Assembly (NCBI GenBank): GCA_030826915.1 | Contig: JAUUDE010000030.1 | Location: forward strand, 1 to 63,089 | Origin: Thiomicrospira sp. | GTDB lineage: Bacteria > Pseudomonadota > Gammaproteobacteria > Thiomicrospirales > Thiomicrospiraceae | Direction: 5' to 3' | DNA: 63,089 nt | Shown here: positions 29,353-39,070 of the stretch, piece after piece | How positions within the stretch are numbered: the first letter of the stretch is position 1 | How the letters are laid out: every line of letters starts with the position of its first letter | Made by a program: the position numbers and the translations under genes | The notes under the pieces: model-generated | What the model was told of the DNA's origin: nothing | The model's input: the letters and a program-made list of their open reading frames with translations, nothing else | Database searches by the model: none

Positions 29353-32166
29353 TTAACCCGTATTACGCATACCAGCAGCAATCGCATTAATGCTGTTTAG
29401 AAGAGGTGTTAGCCACAATTCTTTTTCTTCTTCTGTAGTAGAGTCAGATTTGTAACGCTCCAATAAAACAATCTGAATATTATTTAACGGAACCAAGTAT
29501 GGGTTGCGTCGAGCTAAAGACAGAGCAAGAGCGGGTGTTTCCGCCATTAAGTACTCATTACCGGTAATTTCTAAGATTCTATTACTAGAGCGCTGATGTT
29601 CTTCAGCAATCATATTGTAAATTTTTTGTGCTTCTACTTGGTTTTTGCCAAGCTTACTGTATTCATGACCAATATCTAAATCTGTTTTGAATAAGGCCAT
29701 CTGAATATTACTGATAAGCGCTCTAAAGAAAGGCCAATTTTCATGCATCTCTTTTAACTGGCTATCGCCATGTTGATTAATCCAGTTATCCAAAGCATAA
29801 CCAGTGCCTTGCCATGCAGGGAAAGTCAAGCGAGCTTGAGCCCAGCCGAATACCCATGGAATGGCACGAATAGAGGCTTTAGATAAGTTCCCCTTTTTAC
29901 GGTGAGAAGGGCGTGAGCCAATGTTTAATAGACCGATTTCAGTGACAGGGGTTGCTTCGTAGAAGAATTCGAAGAAACCTGGCGTATTGTCGGTTAGTTC
30001 TCGATAGTTATGCTCACCATCTTTAGCCAGCGTCTGCATGTAATCTAAATATTCAGGTTTGTCTTCAACAATCTCCTGAACTAGGCAAGTACTGGCCTTC
30101 ATTAAGCCAGTGACACCTAAAGAAAGTTCATACATCGCAGTTTCAGAGTTGCTGTATTTATAAGATAAAACTTCACCTTGCTCAGTAAATTTGATTGAAC
30201 CGCGTACTGTTCCTGTAGGCTGAGACAGGATTGCAAAGTGAGTTGGGCCTCCACCACGACCAACAGTTCCACCACGACCATGGAATAAACGGCAGTCGAT
30301 TTGGTGGGTATCAGCAAGTTTCATAATTTGTTGTTGAGCCTGGTATAAACTCCAAGCAGAAGCGAGGTTACCACCGTCTTTTGCAGAGTCAGAGTAACCC
30401 AACATGATTTCTTGTTCATTACCAGAACTCTGAAGCAGTGCTTTATATGTTGGGTTTTCAAACAGAGATTCTGTAACAGGGACAATGTGCTCCAAGTCTT
30501 CAATGGTTTCAAATAAAGGTGAAATTTGAAGGTCACAGTAAGCTTCGCCTGCGTTATAACCTGCTAAACCAGCTTGGTGTGCTAAGAACAGTACTTCCAT
30601 CACATGGCTGGCTTCATGCGTCATTGAGATGACATAGTTGTTAAAGGCTTTAGGACTGATCTCTTTGCGCATTTCTCGGACAGTATTAAATACTTCCAGC
30701 ACCTCTTTAGTCATATCTTGTAAAGCAAGATGCTGTGTATCAATAATCGTTGCAGAGCTTACATGCTTAGCAAGTAATTCTAGTTTTTCAGATTCGCTCA
30801 AGCTGTTGTAATCAATATCTACGTGTGAAAGTAGGTCAGCAACGGCATCGGTATGGACATTAGATTCCTGACGAATATCTAGGCGCATTAAGTAGAAGCC
30901 AAATGTTTTTACTAAGCGAATTAAATCTTGTAAATCTTCATTAGCAACGTTTTCATCACCGTGATTACATAAAGAGTCGTAGATTAATTCTAAATCTTCA
31001 AGTAACTCATCTTCAGATTGATAGGCAAAAGAACTTTTTTCTTGTTTTTCGCCATTAATCCAAGCTTCTATATAAGCCAGGTTTTTCTTAAGGCGGCCTT
31101 CCATAATATATAAAAAGCGACGGTAAGGTTCATCTTTGAATCGATCGGGACGTTTTTTGAAGACGGCTTTAATTAAGTCTGCATCAACAATAGTTGATCG
31201 CTTGATTATTTTCTGTGAAATATCGCAAAGGTAGCGAGATTGCGTCAGTTTTGAGCTTAAATCAAAAATACGTTTTTGGTATTCATAGATTACCGCGCGG
31301 CTTTGCAATAAAAGTGCGTTAACTGTTGTGTCGTGAGTAACAAAAGGGTTTCCATCACGGTCACCACCAATCCAAGAACCAAAAGTAAGAAAATTAGGTG
31401 TTTCGATATTATCGTCAGGGTAGTGTTTAGCTAGAGCACGTTCCATATAGCGATAAACTGTTGGTACGGCATCAAAGAGTGATTTTCGGAAATAGTAGAT
31501 ACCATTACGAATTTCATCTTCAACTGTTGGCTTTTGACGACGAACTTCATCTGTTTGCCAGAGTACTTGAATCTGTGATTCCAACTGCTGGTATAGCGCT
31601 TCTTTGACGTACTCGTTATTGTAGGTATCTGCTTCGTTTAGAGAGCCGATATCTAAGAATATTCTTCTTAGGTTATCCATCACTGAACGGCGTTTTGACT
31701 CTGTTGGGTGAGCGGTGAAAACAGGGATGTAATGCAATTTATTTAGTAGTTCTTGAACCTGAGAGGCGTTCATGCCTTGTTCTTTGAATTCGCTTACTGT
31801 GTTTAAAACTGAACCTGTCCAGAGAGGGCCGTCTGACTTTAATTGACTTTGTCTTTCGTAATACTGATTCTCTTCTTCTGCTAGGTTTACTAAACTAAAG
31901 TAAAGGTTGAAAGCACGAATGATTAGATTAAGTTCTTCAGCATCGCGAGATTCAATAAACTCTTTAAGTTCTTGGCGCAGAGCGGGATCATCATTGGTTT
32001 GCAGTTGAATGTAACCTGTACGCAACTTTTCAATTGCATTGTATGTCTCTTCACCTACTTGTGAAGTGATGACTTTTCCTAGAATTTTCCCCAGTAATTT
32101 AACGCGTGCTCTTAAATGCTTATCACGAATTTCCGCTGCCATTTTTACTCTCAGTTTTCTAAACAA
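29353..32166 (-). CDS. ppc: Phosphoenolpyruvate carboxylase
   Basis: Fixes bicarbonate onto PEP to form oxaloacetate, the main anaplerotic reaction in many autotrophs. 937 residues. Catalytic motifs are clear: VFTAHPTESKRRSV (active His), LGYSDSAKDGGNLASAW (Lys), LFHGRGGTVGRGGGPTH and the C-terminal RNPYLVPLNNIQI ending MRNTG. No signal or unusual insertion is seen. A long minus-strand gene with its own terminator; ppa lies upstream with a terminator between them, so it has its own promoter. Confidence 0.97.
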   Translation of the reverse strand: MFRKLRVKMAAEIRDKHLRARVKLLGKILGKVITSQVGEETYNAIEKLRTGYIQLQTNDDPALRQELKEFIESRDAEELNLIIRAFNLYFSLVNLAEEENQYYERQSQLKSDGPLWTGSVLNTVSEFKEQGMNASQVQELLNKLHYIPVFTAHPTESKRRSVMDNLRRIFLDIGSLNEADTYNNEYVKEALYQQLESQIQVLWQTDEVRRQKPTVEDEIRNGIYYFRKSLFDAVPTVYRYMERALAKHYPDDNIETPNFLTFGSWIGGDRDGNPFVTHDTTVNALLLQSRAVIYEYQKRIFDLSSKLTQSRYLCDISQKIIKRSTIVDADLIKAVFKKRPDRFKDEPYRRFLYIMEGRLKKNLAYIEAWINGEKQEKSSFAYQSEDELLEDLELIYDSLCNHGDENVANEDLQDLIRLVKTFGFYLMRLDIRQESNVHTDAVADLLSHVDIDYNSLSESEKLELLAKHVSSATIIDTQHLALQDMTKEVLEVFNTVREMRKEISPKAFNNYVISMTHEASHVMEVLFLAHQAGLAGYNAGEAYCDLQISPLFETIEDLEHIVPVTESLFENPTYKALLQSSGNEQEIMLGYSDSAKDGGNLASAWSLYQAQQQIMKLADTHQIDCRLFHGRGGTVGRGGGPTHFAILSQPTGTVRGSIKFTEQGEVLSYKYSNSETAMYELSLGVTGLMKASTCLVQEIVEDKPEYLDYMQTLAKDGEHNYRELTDNTPGFFEFFYEATPVTEIGLLNIGSRPSHRKKGNLSKASIRAIPWVFGWAQARLTFPAWQGTGYALDNWINQHGDSQLKEMHENWPFFRALISNIQMALFKTDLDIGHEYSKLGKNQVEAQKIYNMIAEEHQRSSNRILEITGNEYLMAETPALALSLARRNPYLVPLNNIQIVLLERYKSDSTTEEEKELWLTPLLNSINAIAAGMRNTG

Positions 32167-32277
32167 AATTGCTCGGTATTATATCAGAAAATTCTGATTA
32201 GATTATTAACTAGAAAGCTATTTAGCATTAACGGTATTGGTAGGGGTGAATTTGATAAGCTTTTGTACTTAGTAAAT

Positions 32278-32303
32278 GAAAAAGCCCTCAATAAGAGGGC
32301 TTT
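32278..32303 (-). terminator. Intrinsic terminator of ppa
   Basis: AAAGCCCTC and GAGGGCTTT pair around AATAA, with an A-run on the plus strand upstream giving minus-strand termination. Confidence 0.82.
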
Positions 32304-32328
32304 AATAGCAAAATAAGTGAGAATAACT

Positions 32329-32856
32329 TTATTTTGCTTGGTAGGCTTTAACACCATTTAAGATTTCTGTACGCGCATCTTCAACATCGCCCCAACCATC
32401 TACTTTTACCCATTTTCCAGGTTCAAGATCTTTGTAGTGGCTAAAGAAGTGTTCAACTTGCTCTTTTAAAAGAGGAATGTCTTCTACTTTCTCGATGTTT
32501 GAGTAAATTGGTGTAAGTTTATCAACTGGAACAGCGATAACTTTTGCATCTTCACCACCGTCATCCGTCATTTTAAAGATACCAATTGGGCGACAACGAA
32601 TAACTGAACCAACTAAAAGAGGGTGTGGAGTAACAACTAATACATCTACTGGATCACCATCGTCAGACAAAGTGTCGTTAATGTAACCATAGTTAGCAGG
32701 GTAAGACATTGTTGCGCCTTGTAAGCGGTCAACCCATACAAGGTCGGTGTCTTTGTCTACTTCATACTTAACTGGCGCTGCAAATGCAGGAATTTCAATA
32801 ATAACATTTACGTCATTAGGCACATCTTTACCCGCAGGAACTGCTGAATATCCCAT
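32329..32856 (-). CDS. ppa: Inorganic pyrophosphatase (family I)
   Basis: Hydrolyses pyrophosphate and so pulls biosynthetic reactions forward. From the preferred start at 32856 (AAGGA upstream) it has 175 residues beginning [15 protein letters not shown], exactly as in other family I enzymes; the ORF track adds ten residues. [15 protein letters not shown] is the metal-binding signature and [21 protein letters not shown] continues the active site. It is bracketed by two terminators, so it is probably monocistronic. Confidence 0.96.
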   Translation of the reverse strand: MGYSAVPAGKDVPNDVNVIIEIPAFAAPVKYEVDKDTDLVWVDRLQGATMSYPANYGYINDTLSDDGDPVDVLVVTPHPLLVGSVIRCRPIGIFKMTDDGGEDAKVIAVPVDKLTPIYSNIEKVEDIPLLKEQVEHFFSHYKDLEPGKWVKVDGWGDVEDARTEILNGVKAYQAK

Positions 32857-32884
32857 TTTATTTTCCTTAATTTTTGTTAAAAGC

Positions 32885-32912
32885 AAAACACCCGCATTAG
32901 CGGGTGTTTTAT
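32885..32912 (-). terminator. Intrinsic terminator of fbp
   Basis: AAAACACCCGC and GCGGGTGTTTT pair around ATTA. Confidence 0.85.
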
Positions 32913-32932
32913 ATTCAATAAGCTAAATAGGC

Positions 32933-33904
32933 TTATTTGTTATGGTATGCAACCACTTTAGCGACTTCGTTTTTAGAACCAAGTACAACTGGAACACGGT
33001 CGTGAATTCCTTGAGGAGCAACGTCCATAATATCCATACGACCTGTAGAAGAAGCACCACCAGCTTGTTCAACAATCATAGACATTGGATTACCTTCATA
33101 CATTAGACGAAGCTTACCAGCCTTTGATGGATCACGGTTATCATAAGGGTACATGAAGATACCACCACGGATAAGAATACGGTGTACTTCAGCTACCATA
33201 GAAGCAACCCAACGCATGTTGTAACGCTTACCTAGAGGGCCTTCTTCGCCTTGTAGACAGTCATCGATGTATTGCTTCATTTCTGGTTCCCAGAAACGCT
33301 GGTTAGACATGTTAATAGCAAATTCTGCTGTGTCTTCAGGAATCTGTAGAGCTTCTTTTGTTAAAACGAATTCACCGATGTTTGTGTCTAAAGTGAATAA
33401 GTTAACACCGTTACCTGTTGTCATTACTAATAAAGAAGATGGACCGTAAAGAACGTAACCAGCAGCAACTTGTTTGCGACCGTTTTGTAGAAATACTTCT
33501 TGGTTATCGCCAGATGTATCATCTTGAGCTTCTAGTACAGAGAAGATGGTACCCACAGAAAGGTTAACATCGATGTTTGAAGAACCGTCTAAAGGATCGA
33601 AAGTAACTAGGTACTTACCATCAGCGTTTGCTGCGATTGTGTAATCTTCTTCTTCAGAACCAACACCACGAACGTATGGGTTAGCAACTAAGATGTCTTT
33701 TAAAAGATCGTTAGAGATAACATCTAACATCTTTTGTGTTTCACCTTGAACGTTTTCGTCTTCAGTTGCGCCTAAGATACCAGCTAATTCACCTTGACTT
33801 AGTTTGTATGCGATGTCTTTACATGCAACCATTACGTCTTTGATAACGAGTTCTAGTTCAGCGTTAACGCCGTCGTTAGATAGTACTTGATCTAATCTTT
33901 TCAT
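32933..33904 (-). CDS. fbp: Fructose-1,6-bisphosphatase class I
   Basis: Hydrolyses fructose-1,6-bisphosphate to fructose-6-phosphate in gluconeogenesis and, in autotrophs, the Calvin cycle. VTFDPLDGSSNIDVNLSVGTIF is the metal/substrate signature and GGIFMYPYDNRDPSKAGKLRLMYEGNPM the second. The ORF track begins 19 residues too early; the family start KRLDQVLSND corresponds to ATG at 33904, giving 323 residues. The sequence has no allosteric insertion that I recognise. Confidence 0.96.
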   Translation of the reverse strand: MKRLDQVLSNDGVNAELELVIKDVMVACKDIAYKLSQGELAGILGATEDENVQGETQKMLDVISNDLLKDILVANPYVRGVGSEEEDYTIAANADGKYLVTFDPLDGSSNIDVNLSVGTIFSVLEAQDDTSGDNQEVFLQNGRKQVAAGYVLYGPSSLLVMTTGNGVNLFTLDTNIGEFVLTKEALQIPEDTAEFAINMSNQRFWEPEMKQYIDDCLQGEEGPLGKRYNMRWVASMVAEVHRILIRGGIFMYPYDNRDPSKAGKLRLMYEGNPMSMIVEQAGGASSTGRMDIMDVAPQGIHDRVPVVLGSKNEVAKVVAYHNK

Positions 33905-34087
33905 CGAGGATCTCTCTGTAATAAATATTGAAATAATAAACCTTTTAATTTTAACACGCACGGGCGATGTATATCAATGTAATATCTCTATAAGAAAAGA
34001 TTAACTTCTATTCTAGTCCTGTTTGTAGGTTGACCCTTTATGGGTTTTTTGTAATTTATCGCTGCCGTTTTATCTGCCTGAGAATGG

Positions 34088-34093
34088 TATAAT
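34088..34093 (+). promoter_or_regulatory. Extended -10 promoter element before thiI
   Basis: TGGTATAAT at 34085-34093 is a perfect -10 hexamer with the TGn extension. The -35 region is weak, as extended -10 promoters allow. It lies 60 bases before the thiI ATG. Confidence 0.55.
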
Positions 34094-34152
34094 GAGATGT
34101 TAAAGAGTTAATGTATGTTCTTTTCGAACACAAATGGATTAAGAGTAAAGTT

Positions 34153-35598
34153 ATGAAGTTTATCGTTAAATTATTTCCTGAGATTATGATTAAGGGCGGA
34201 CCAGTCAAAAAACGTATGGTAAGTATGTTAAGCGATAACCTTCGAACTTTACTTTATAGAATAGATAAGTCCATTGAGGTAAAACGTTTTTGGGACAAAA
34301 TAGAGGTTCAGGTTGAAGATGGTTTGGCAGATGCGGTTCGTAAAGTTCTGCGACAAACACCAGGCGTAGAACAGTACTTAGAAGTTATTCAGTTCGATAC
34401 GGGTGAAAATTTAGAGCGTATTGCGGAGAAAGTCGCTGAACATCAATTAAATCTAATTGAAGGTAAAACTTTTGTTGTTAGAGCCAAGCGCAGTGGTGAG
34501 CATGAAGCAACCTCGTTTGAAATTGAACGTTATGTGGGTGCTTACATGTTTGAGCATGGTAACCCTGCTGGTGTAGATTTAAAAAATCCACAAGTAAAAA
34601 TTGAATTTGAATTGAATCAAAACACGTTAAATATCATCACTAGAAGGCAAGCAGGCCTGGGTGGGTTTCCTATTGGTACTCAAGGTGATGTTTTATCACT
34701 CATGTCTGGCGGGTTTGATTCGACGGTGGCCAGCTACTTAACAATGAAACGTGGCCTTAAAACCCACTTTGTTTTCTTTAATTTAGGTGGTGCAGCGCAC
34801 GAAGTGGGTGTTAAGCAAGTTGCACTGTATTTGTGGAGTCAGTTTGGTGCTTCACATAGGGTTCAGTTTGTTTCAGTGCCATTTGAGGAAGTTGTTGAAG
34901 AGATTTTTAGGTCTACGCATGAAAGTTATATGGGCGTGACTTTAAAACGATTGATGATTATGGCTTCTGAAAAATTAGCTGATGTTATGGGTATTGATGC
35001 ATTAGTAACAGGGGAGAGTGTGGCGCAGGTAAGTAGCCAAACATTGCGCAACTTAGCGGTTATTGATGAGGTGTCTGAGAAGCTAATTTTAAGACCTTTG
35101 GCAACCATGAATAAGCCAGAAATTATTGAAATTGCTGATAGCATAGGTACACGTCAATTTGCTGAAAATATGCCTGAATACTGTGGCGTGATTTCTAAAA
35201 ATCCAGTAACAAACGCTTCTTTTACTAGAATGGAAAAAGAAGCCAGTCGTTTTAATTATGATGTGCTTGAAAGAGCGGTGGAACAATCGGTAACCATTCC
35301 AGTCGATAAGATTGTTGAAGATGTGAATACAGCGGCTCCAGTGGAGGTGGTTAACGAACCATTGGGAGCAAAGGTTATTGATATTCGTCGAGAGTCTGAG
35401 ATTTCTCATGCTCCATTAAGTATTGAAAGTATGAATATTCCTTTTAATGAATTAAATAGAACATTTAAAACCTTGAATCAGTCGGAACAGTATCTGTTGT
35501 ATTGTGAAAAAGGTGTTATGAGTCAGTTACACGCTCAATATTTAAGGGATGCAGGTTATAAGAATGTGCGTGTCTATCGTCCCAATACATCTAAGTGA
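34153..35598 (+). CDS. thiI: tRNA 4-thiouridine synthase / thiamine thiazole sulfurtransferase ThiI
   Basis: Makes s4U8 in tRNA and supplies sulfur for the thiamine thiazole. The order is THUMP domain (about 60-165), PP-loop ATPase (LMSGGFDSTVASYL at about 185) and C-terminal rhodanese domain whose LLYCEKGVMSQLHAQYLRDAG holds the persulfide-carrying cysteine. With the rhodanese domain it is the long, E. coli-type protein. The start KFIVKLFPEIMIK at ATG 34153 is chosen over the upstream ATG 34111, giving 481 residues. No TPP riboswitch is visible upstream. Internal CAGGCCTG at 34652. Confidence 0.96.
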   Translation: MKFIVKLFPEIMIKGGPVKKRMVSMLSDNLRTLLYRIDKSIEVKRFWDKIEVQVEDGLADAVRKVLRQTPGVEQYLEVIQFDTGENLERIAEKVAEHQLNLIEGKTFVVRAKRSGEHEATSFEIERYVGAYMFEHGNPAGVDLKNPQVKIEFELNQNTLNIITRRQAGLGGFPIGTQGDVLSLMSGGFDSTVASYLTMKRGLKTHFVFFNLGGAAHEVGVKQVALYLWSQFGASHRVQFVSVPFEEVVEEIFRSTHESYMGVTLKRLMIMASEKLADVMGIDALVTGESVAQVSSQTLRNLAVIDEVSEKLILRPLATMNKPEIIEIADSIGTRQFAENMPEYCGVISKNPVTNASFTRMEKEASRFNYDVLERAVEQSVTIPVDKIVEDVNTAAPVEVVNEPLGAKVIDIRRESEISHAPLSIESMNIPFNELNRTFKTLNQSEQYLLYCEKGVMSQLHAQYLRDAGYKNVRVYRPNTSK

Positions 35599-35685
35599 AC
35601 GTTTTGTATCAGTCGTTTATTAGTAGAGTCTAAGATATTTTCTGTTTTTACTTGAATTCTTGAACGAACAATTCAAGCTTGTGAG

Positions 35686-37257
35686 CTACTCAAAAGGCGA
35701 GTTTTTGATATCAAGAAGATGTTCACGGTTTTTAACGTTATTGTTATGAATCGTTTTGGTTTTTAATGCATTTTTTTCAAAATGCTGTTCAATTTTTTGC
35801 TCTTTTAGTTGGTGTTTTTTCACTGCGAGTTGTTTTGACAGTTTTAATGCGATTTTCGTTTTTTGAATTTCAGTCACATAATCAACCGTTTCGTGACCAA
35901 TTTTATTTCTTGCAATTACTTCTACGTTGTAATGCCATTTATGAGGATCTAAGCCTTTGGCTTTTGCAATACGTTGCAGTTTACGAATTCTTCCAGGCCC
36001 TGCGTTGTATGCGGCAAGTGTAAAGTTAATTTTGTCTTCCTTCGAATATTCCGGTTTGTCAAAATAATAATCACGTATAAATGCTAGGTATTTTGTTCCC
36101 GCTAAAATGTTGTTTTCAAGATTGTGAATATTAGGAACGTTGACAATTTTTGATTTAGCCGTAGAAGGTTTAATTTGCATGATGCCAACTGCATTAGCAT
36201 GGCTTCTTAAGTTTTGCTTAAAACCTGATTCTTGATAGGCTTGGGATGCAATTAAGTACCAATCAAAATCAAAGAATTCAGCGTATTTTTGAAAATAATA
36301 TTGCAAGCAGGGTGTTTCGTTTAATGCACTTAATGACAGGGGCTGTTTAATCCAGAAAGGATTTTTGAAATATTTTTTAAAGACGCTGTTGCCAAGTAGT
36401 TTTCCTGGTTTTGCATAGGCTTTAACAAACTCGTCTAAGGAGTTTTTGAGTTGGGGTAGGTTTTTATTGATTGCCCATGCAATTTTACCGCCATGGTAAA
36501 AAATAAAGTCTTCTTGTAAACGAATCTTTGGGTATATTTTTTTATAAATTTCTGCGATATGACTATCAACAACGGTATAGTCAAACAGCCCTGCATTAAC
36601 CATTTCTAAAAGATCTTCAGCTTCAAGAAGAGGGTTGGCTTTAACAACTTCAATGGCAGGTAATCCAAGGCGCCCTAAAGCTTGATTCATCTTTTCTATA
36701 TGGATGATGTAGCTACTATTTGAAACAACAATAATCTGCTTTCCAGAAAGTTCTTGTAAGGTTTTAGGGGCTGGATTGTTGGTGTTTGAGACAAGTATTT
36801 CTTTGACATCTTTGATATAAGGTTCTGAAAAATCTATAAATGCTTGACGCTCTGGTGTAATGGTTAAACCAGAAGCAACAATGTCCCCAAGACCTGCCTT
36901 TAGGTCAGGAATTAATCGTTCAAATGGACGGGCTAAAAATACAATGTGCGTTTTATAGCGTTTTTTTCTAGGGCCACGGTTAATGTATTTTTCATACTCT
37001 TTCATTAAATCGTGTTCAATGCCGCGGTCGCCACGCTTGGTGTGAAAAAAATTGGTTCGATTATAGCTAACAAGTACTCTTAAAATTCGTCTCTCTCTAA
37101 TCTCTTTAAGGTCGCCTATAAAAGGTTTGTTAATCATTTCACTTACGGTTTGTGCGTCAGTTTCCGCAAGCAATGCTTGACTAAAAGCCATTAACCACAA
37201 AATGATTATGCTTGAAATCATAGGTGCGATACGCGTTGAGAAAATTGACTTATGCAA
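35686..37257 (-). CDS. mltF: Membrane-bound lytic murein transglycosylase F-like protein
   Basis: Cleaves peptidoglycan glycan strands. 523 residues: a signal segment (IIILWLMAFSQALLAETD), a family 3 solute-binding domain (about 55-300; LRVLVSYNRTNFF, DIVASGLTITPERQAFIDFS) and a C-terminal SLT domain (about 325-460). The SLT domain has SQAYQESGFKQN with the catalytic Glu, AVGIMQIKPSTA and FTLAAYNAGPGRIRKL. This two-domain order defines MltF. The tail after 470 is lysine-rich and low in complexity. It is convergent with thiI and divergent from the flavoprotein gene. Confidence 0.93.
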   Translation of the reverse strand: MHKSIFSTRIAPMISSIIILWLMAFSQALLAETDAQTVSEMINKPFIGDLKEIRERRILRVLVSYNRTNFFHTKRGDRGIEHDLMKEYEKYINRGPRKKRYKTHIVFLARPFERLIPDLKAGLGDIVASGLTITPERQAFIDFSEPYIKDVKEILVSNTNNPAPKTLQELSGKQIIVVSNSSYIIHIEKMNQALGRLGLPAIEVVKANPLLEAEDLLEMVNAGLFDYTVVDSHIAEIYKKIYPKIRLQEDFIFYHGGKIAWAINKNLPQLKNSLDEFVKAYAKPGKLLGNSVFKKYFKNPFWIKQPLSLSALNETPCLQYYFQKYAEFFDFDWYLIASQAYQESGFKQNLRSHANAVGIMQIKPSTAKSKIVNVPNIHNLENNILAGTKYLAFIRDYYFDKPEYSKEDKINFTLAAYNAGPGRIRKLQRIAKAKGLDPHKWHYNVEVIARNKIGHETVDYVTEIQKTKIALKLSKQLAVKKHQLKEQKIEQHFEKNALKTKTIHNNNVKNREHLLDIKNSPFE

Positions 37258-37546
37258 AAGCCTATCCTAAAAGAATTGTTTAGGCATATTCTATTAGAGT
37301 TATCTAGCGAATAAAAGCCCAAATTTATTAGGTAGTTGATAAGAAATTATTGAGGCTGTTTATATGCTATTTTTGTCAAAAATAGGTAGAGGTTTGGAAT
37401 GCAAGAGTCATGCTTTAATGATATGAGTTAATTTTTTTAATCATTTTTTTGTTTAGAACGGATTCTTTAGCCTGTTTTAAGGTAAATGTAGATAAAATCA
37501 TACAACGAATAGTAAATTTTAAAGCTTGAAGCTAAGGGGAAGGGAC

Positions 37547-38959
37547 GTGCGAAAGGTTGAATGTGTAATTCTAGGTGCTGGTACATCAGGTTTAACAGCA
37601 ATGGATGAAATTCGTAAAAAGACCGATGATTTTGTCATTATCAACGGAGGCCCATTAGGTACAACTTGCGCTAGAGTCGGTTGTATGCCTTCTAAAGCGA
37701 TGATTCAATCCGCCAACTTGTTTCATAAACGTAATGCTTTAAGTGAGTTTGGTCTTGAAGGTGGTGAAAGTTTACAGGTTGATACGGTCAAGGTCTTAGA
37801 ACGAGTTAGAAGGTTAAGAGATCGTTTTACAAATGGTGTGCAGTCAGGATCAACGGCAACCTTAAAAGAGGGACAATTTATTGATGGCTACGCGAGTTTT
37901 ATTGGGCCAAATCAAATAGAAGTTAATGGTGAAAAGATTCAGGCTGAAAAAGTGATTATTGCAACCGGTTCAAGACCTGTTGTACCTGAACCATGGAAAG
38001 CGCTAGGTGACAAGCTGTTAACCAGTGATGAGATTTTTGAGTTGCCGAAATTGCCAAAACGTATTGCGGTAGTGGGTTTGGGCATTATTGGTTTAGAGTT
38101 AGGGCAAGCGTTGTCTAGATTGGGGGTTGAAGTGATTGGTTTTGAAATGCTAAAAACGGTTGGAGGCCTGTCAGCGCCCTCTGCGATAGATAAAGCGATT
38201 GAGTTGTTTAAGCAGGAGTTTCCAATTCATTTGGGGGCGGCTGCCAAATTAGAAAACACAGAAACAGGTGTTTTAGTTAAGTTAGAGAATGAGTCGTTTG
38301 AAGTAGATGCCGTGCTCGCTTCTTTAGGAAGACGCCCAAATATTGACAACTTAGATTTGCAGCAAGCAGGTATTAACTTGAATGAGCAAGGAATGCCAAG
38401 TTTTGATATTAATACAATGCAGATTGAAGATAAGCCGCTGTTTATTGCAGGGGATGTAAATGCTTATAGACCAATTTTGCATGAGGCCGCTCATGAAGGC
38501 AAGATTGCGGTGTTAAATGCAATCTCTTACCCTGAAGTAACCGCTTATCAAAGAAAAACACCATTAGGTATTGCATTTACTGATCCAGATATTGGATTTT
38601 TTGGTGCAAATTACCGTGATTTAGATTTTTCTAAAACAGAAGTAGTAAGTTTTAACTTAGAAAAAAGTAATGGTCGTGCAATTGTAATGGCAGAAGATCA
38701 TGGTGTTATTTGTTTGTATGGAGATAAACAGACAAGGCGTCTAATTGGTGGTGAAATTGTGATGCCTCATGCTGAACACTTCACGCATTTATTGACTTGG
38801 GCTGTAGAGCAGAATATGACGGTATTAGATTTAATTAAAATGCCTTTCTATCATCCAGTGCTAGAAGAGGCAATTGAGTCGGCTTTATACAAGCTATATC
38901 AAGCCCTATATCCAGAACAAGAAAGAGGAATTAAAGCAGAGTTAACAGTAATGCAATAA
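37547..38959 (+). CDS. Dihydrolipoamide dehydrogenase-like flavoprotein disulfide reductase
   Basis: A class I pyridine nucleotide-disulfide oxidoreductase. VECVILGAGTSGLTAM binds FAD, TTCARVGCMPSKAMIQ holds the redox-active cysteine pair, IAVVGLGIIGLELGQALSRLG binds NAD(P)H, and PLFIAGDVNA is the second FAD motif. The C-terminal HPVLEEAIESAL keeps the His-Glu pair. No lipoyl-enzyme subunits are nearby, so the true partner is unknown. The ORF track opens at TTG 37526, but AAGGGGAAGGG just upstream of GTG 37547 makes that the better start (470 residues). It appears monocistronic. Confidence 0.85.
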   Translation: MRKVECVILGAGTSGLTAMDEIRKKTDDFVIINGGPLGTTCARVGCMPSKAMIQSANLFHKRNALSEFGLEGGESLQVDTVKVLERVRRLRDRFTNGVQSGSTATLKEGQFIDGYASFIGPNQIEVNGEKIQAEKVIIATGSRPVVPEPWKALGDKLLTSDEIFELPKLPKRIAVVGLGIIGLELGQALSRLGVEVIGFEMLKTVGGLSAPSAIDKAIELFKQEFPIHLGAAAKLENTETGVLVKLENESFEVDAVLASLGRRPNIDNLDLQQAGINLNEQGMPSFDINTMQIEDKPLFIAGDVNAYRPILHEAAHEGKIAVLNAISYPEVTAYQRKTPLGIAFTDPDIGFFGANYRDLDFSKTEVVSFNLEKSNGRAIVMAEDHGVICLYGDKQTRRLIGGEIVMPHAEHFTHLLTWAVEQNMTVLDLIKMPFYHPVLEEAIESALYKLYQALYPEQERGIKAELTVMQ

Positions 38960-38977
38960 AGTTCTCTAACTATTTGT

Positions 38978-38983
38978 TATAAT
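38978..38983 (+). promoter_or_regulatory. Likely -10 element of the rnr promoter
   Basis: A perfect TATAAT (in TTGTTATAATACC) about 90 bases before the rnr start. The -35 region is not clear. Confidence 0.45.
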
Positions 38984-39070
38984 ACCGCCAATTTTTATAA
39001 TTAACGTTCTGACATTTGTCACTTAGTGGAGTTTTTTAGGTGATAAACAAGGAACGTTTTTAACATTTAG

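Noticed and set aside
33962-34152. TPP riboswitch before thiI
   Set aside because: No CUGAGA or ACCUGA-type conserved blocks were seen in a thi-box arrangement.
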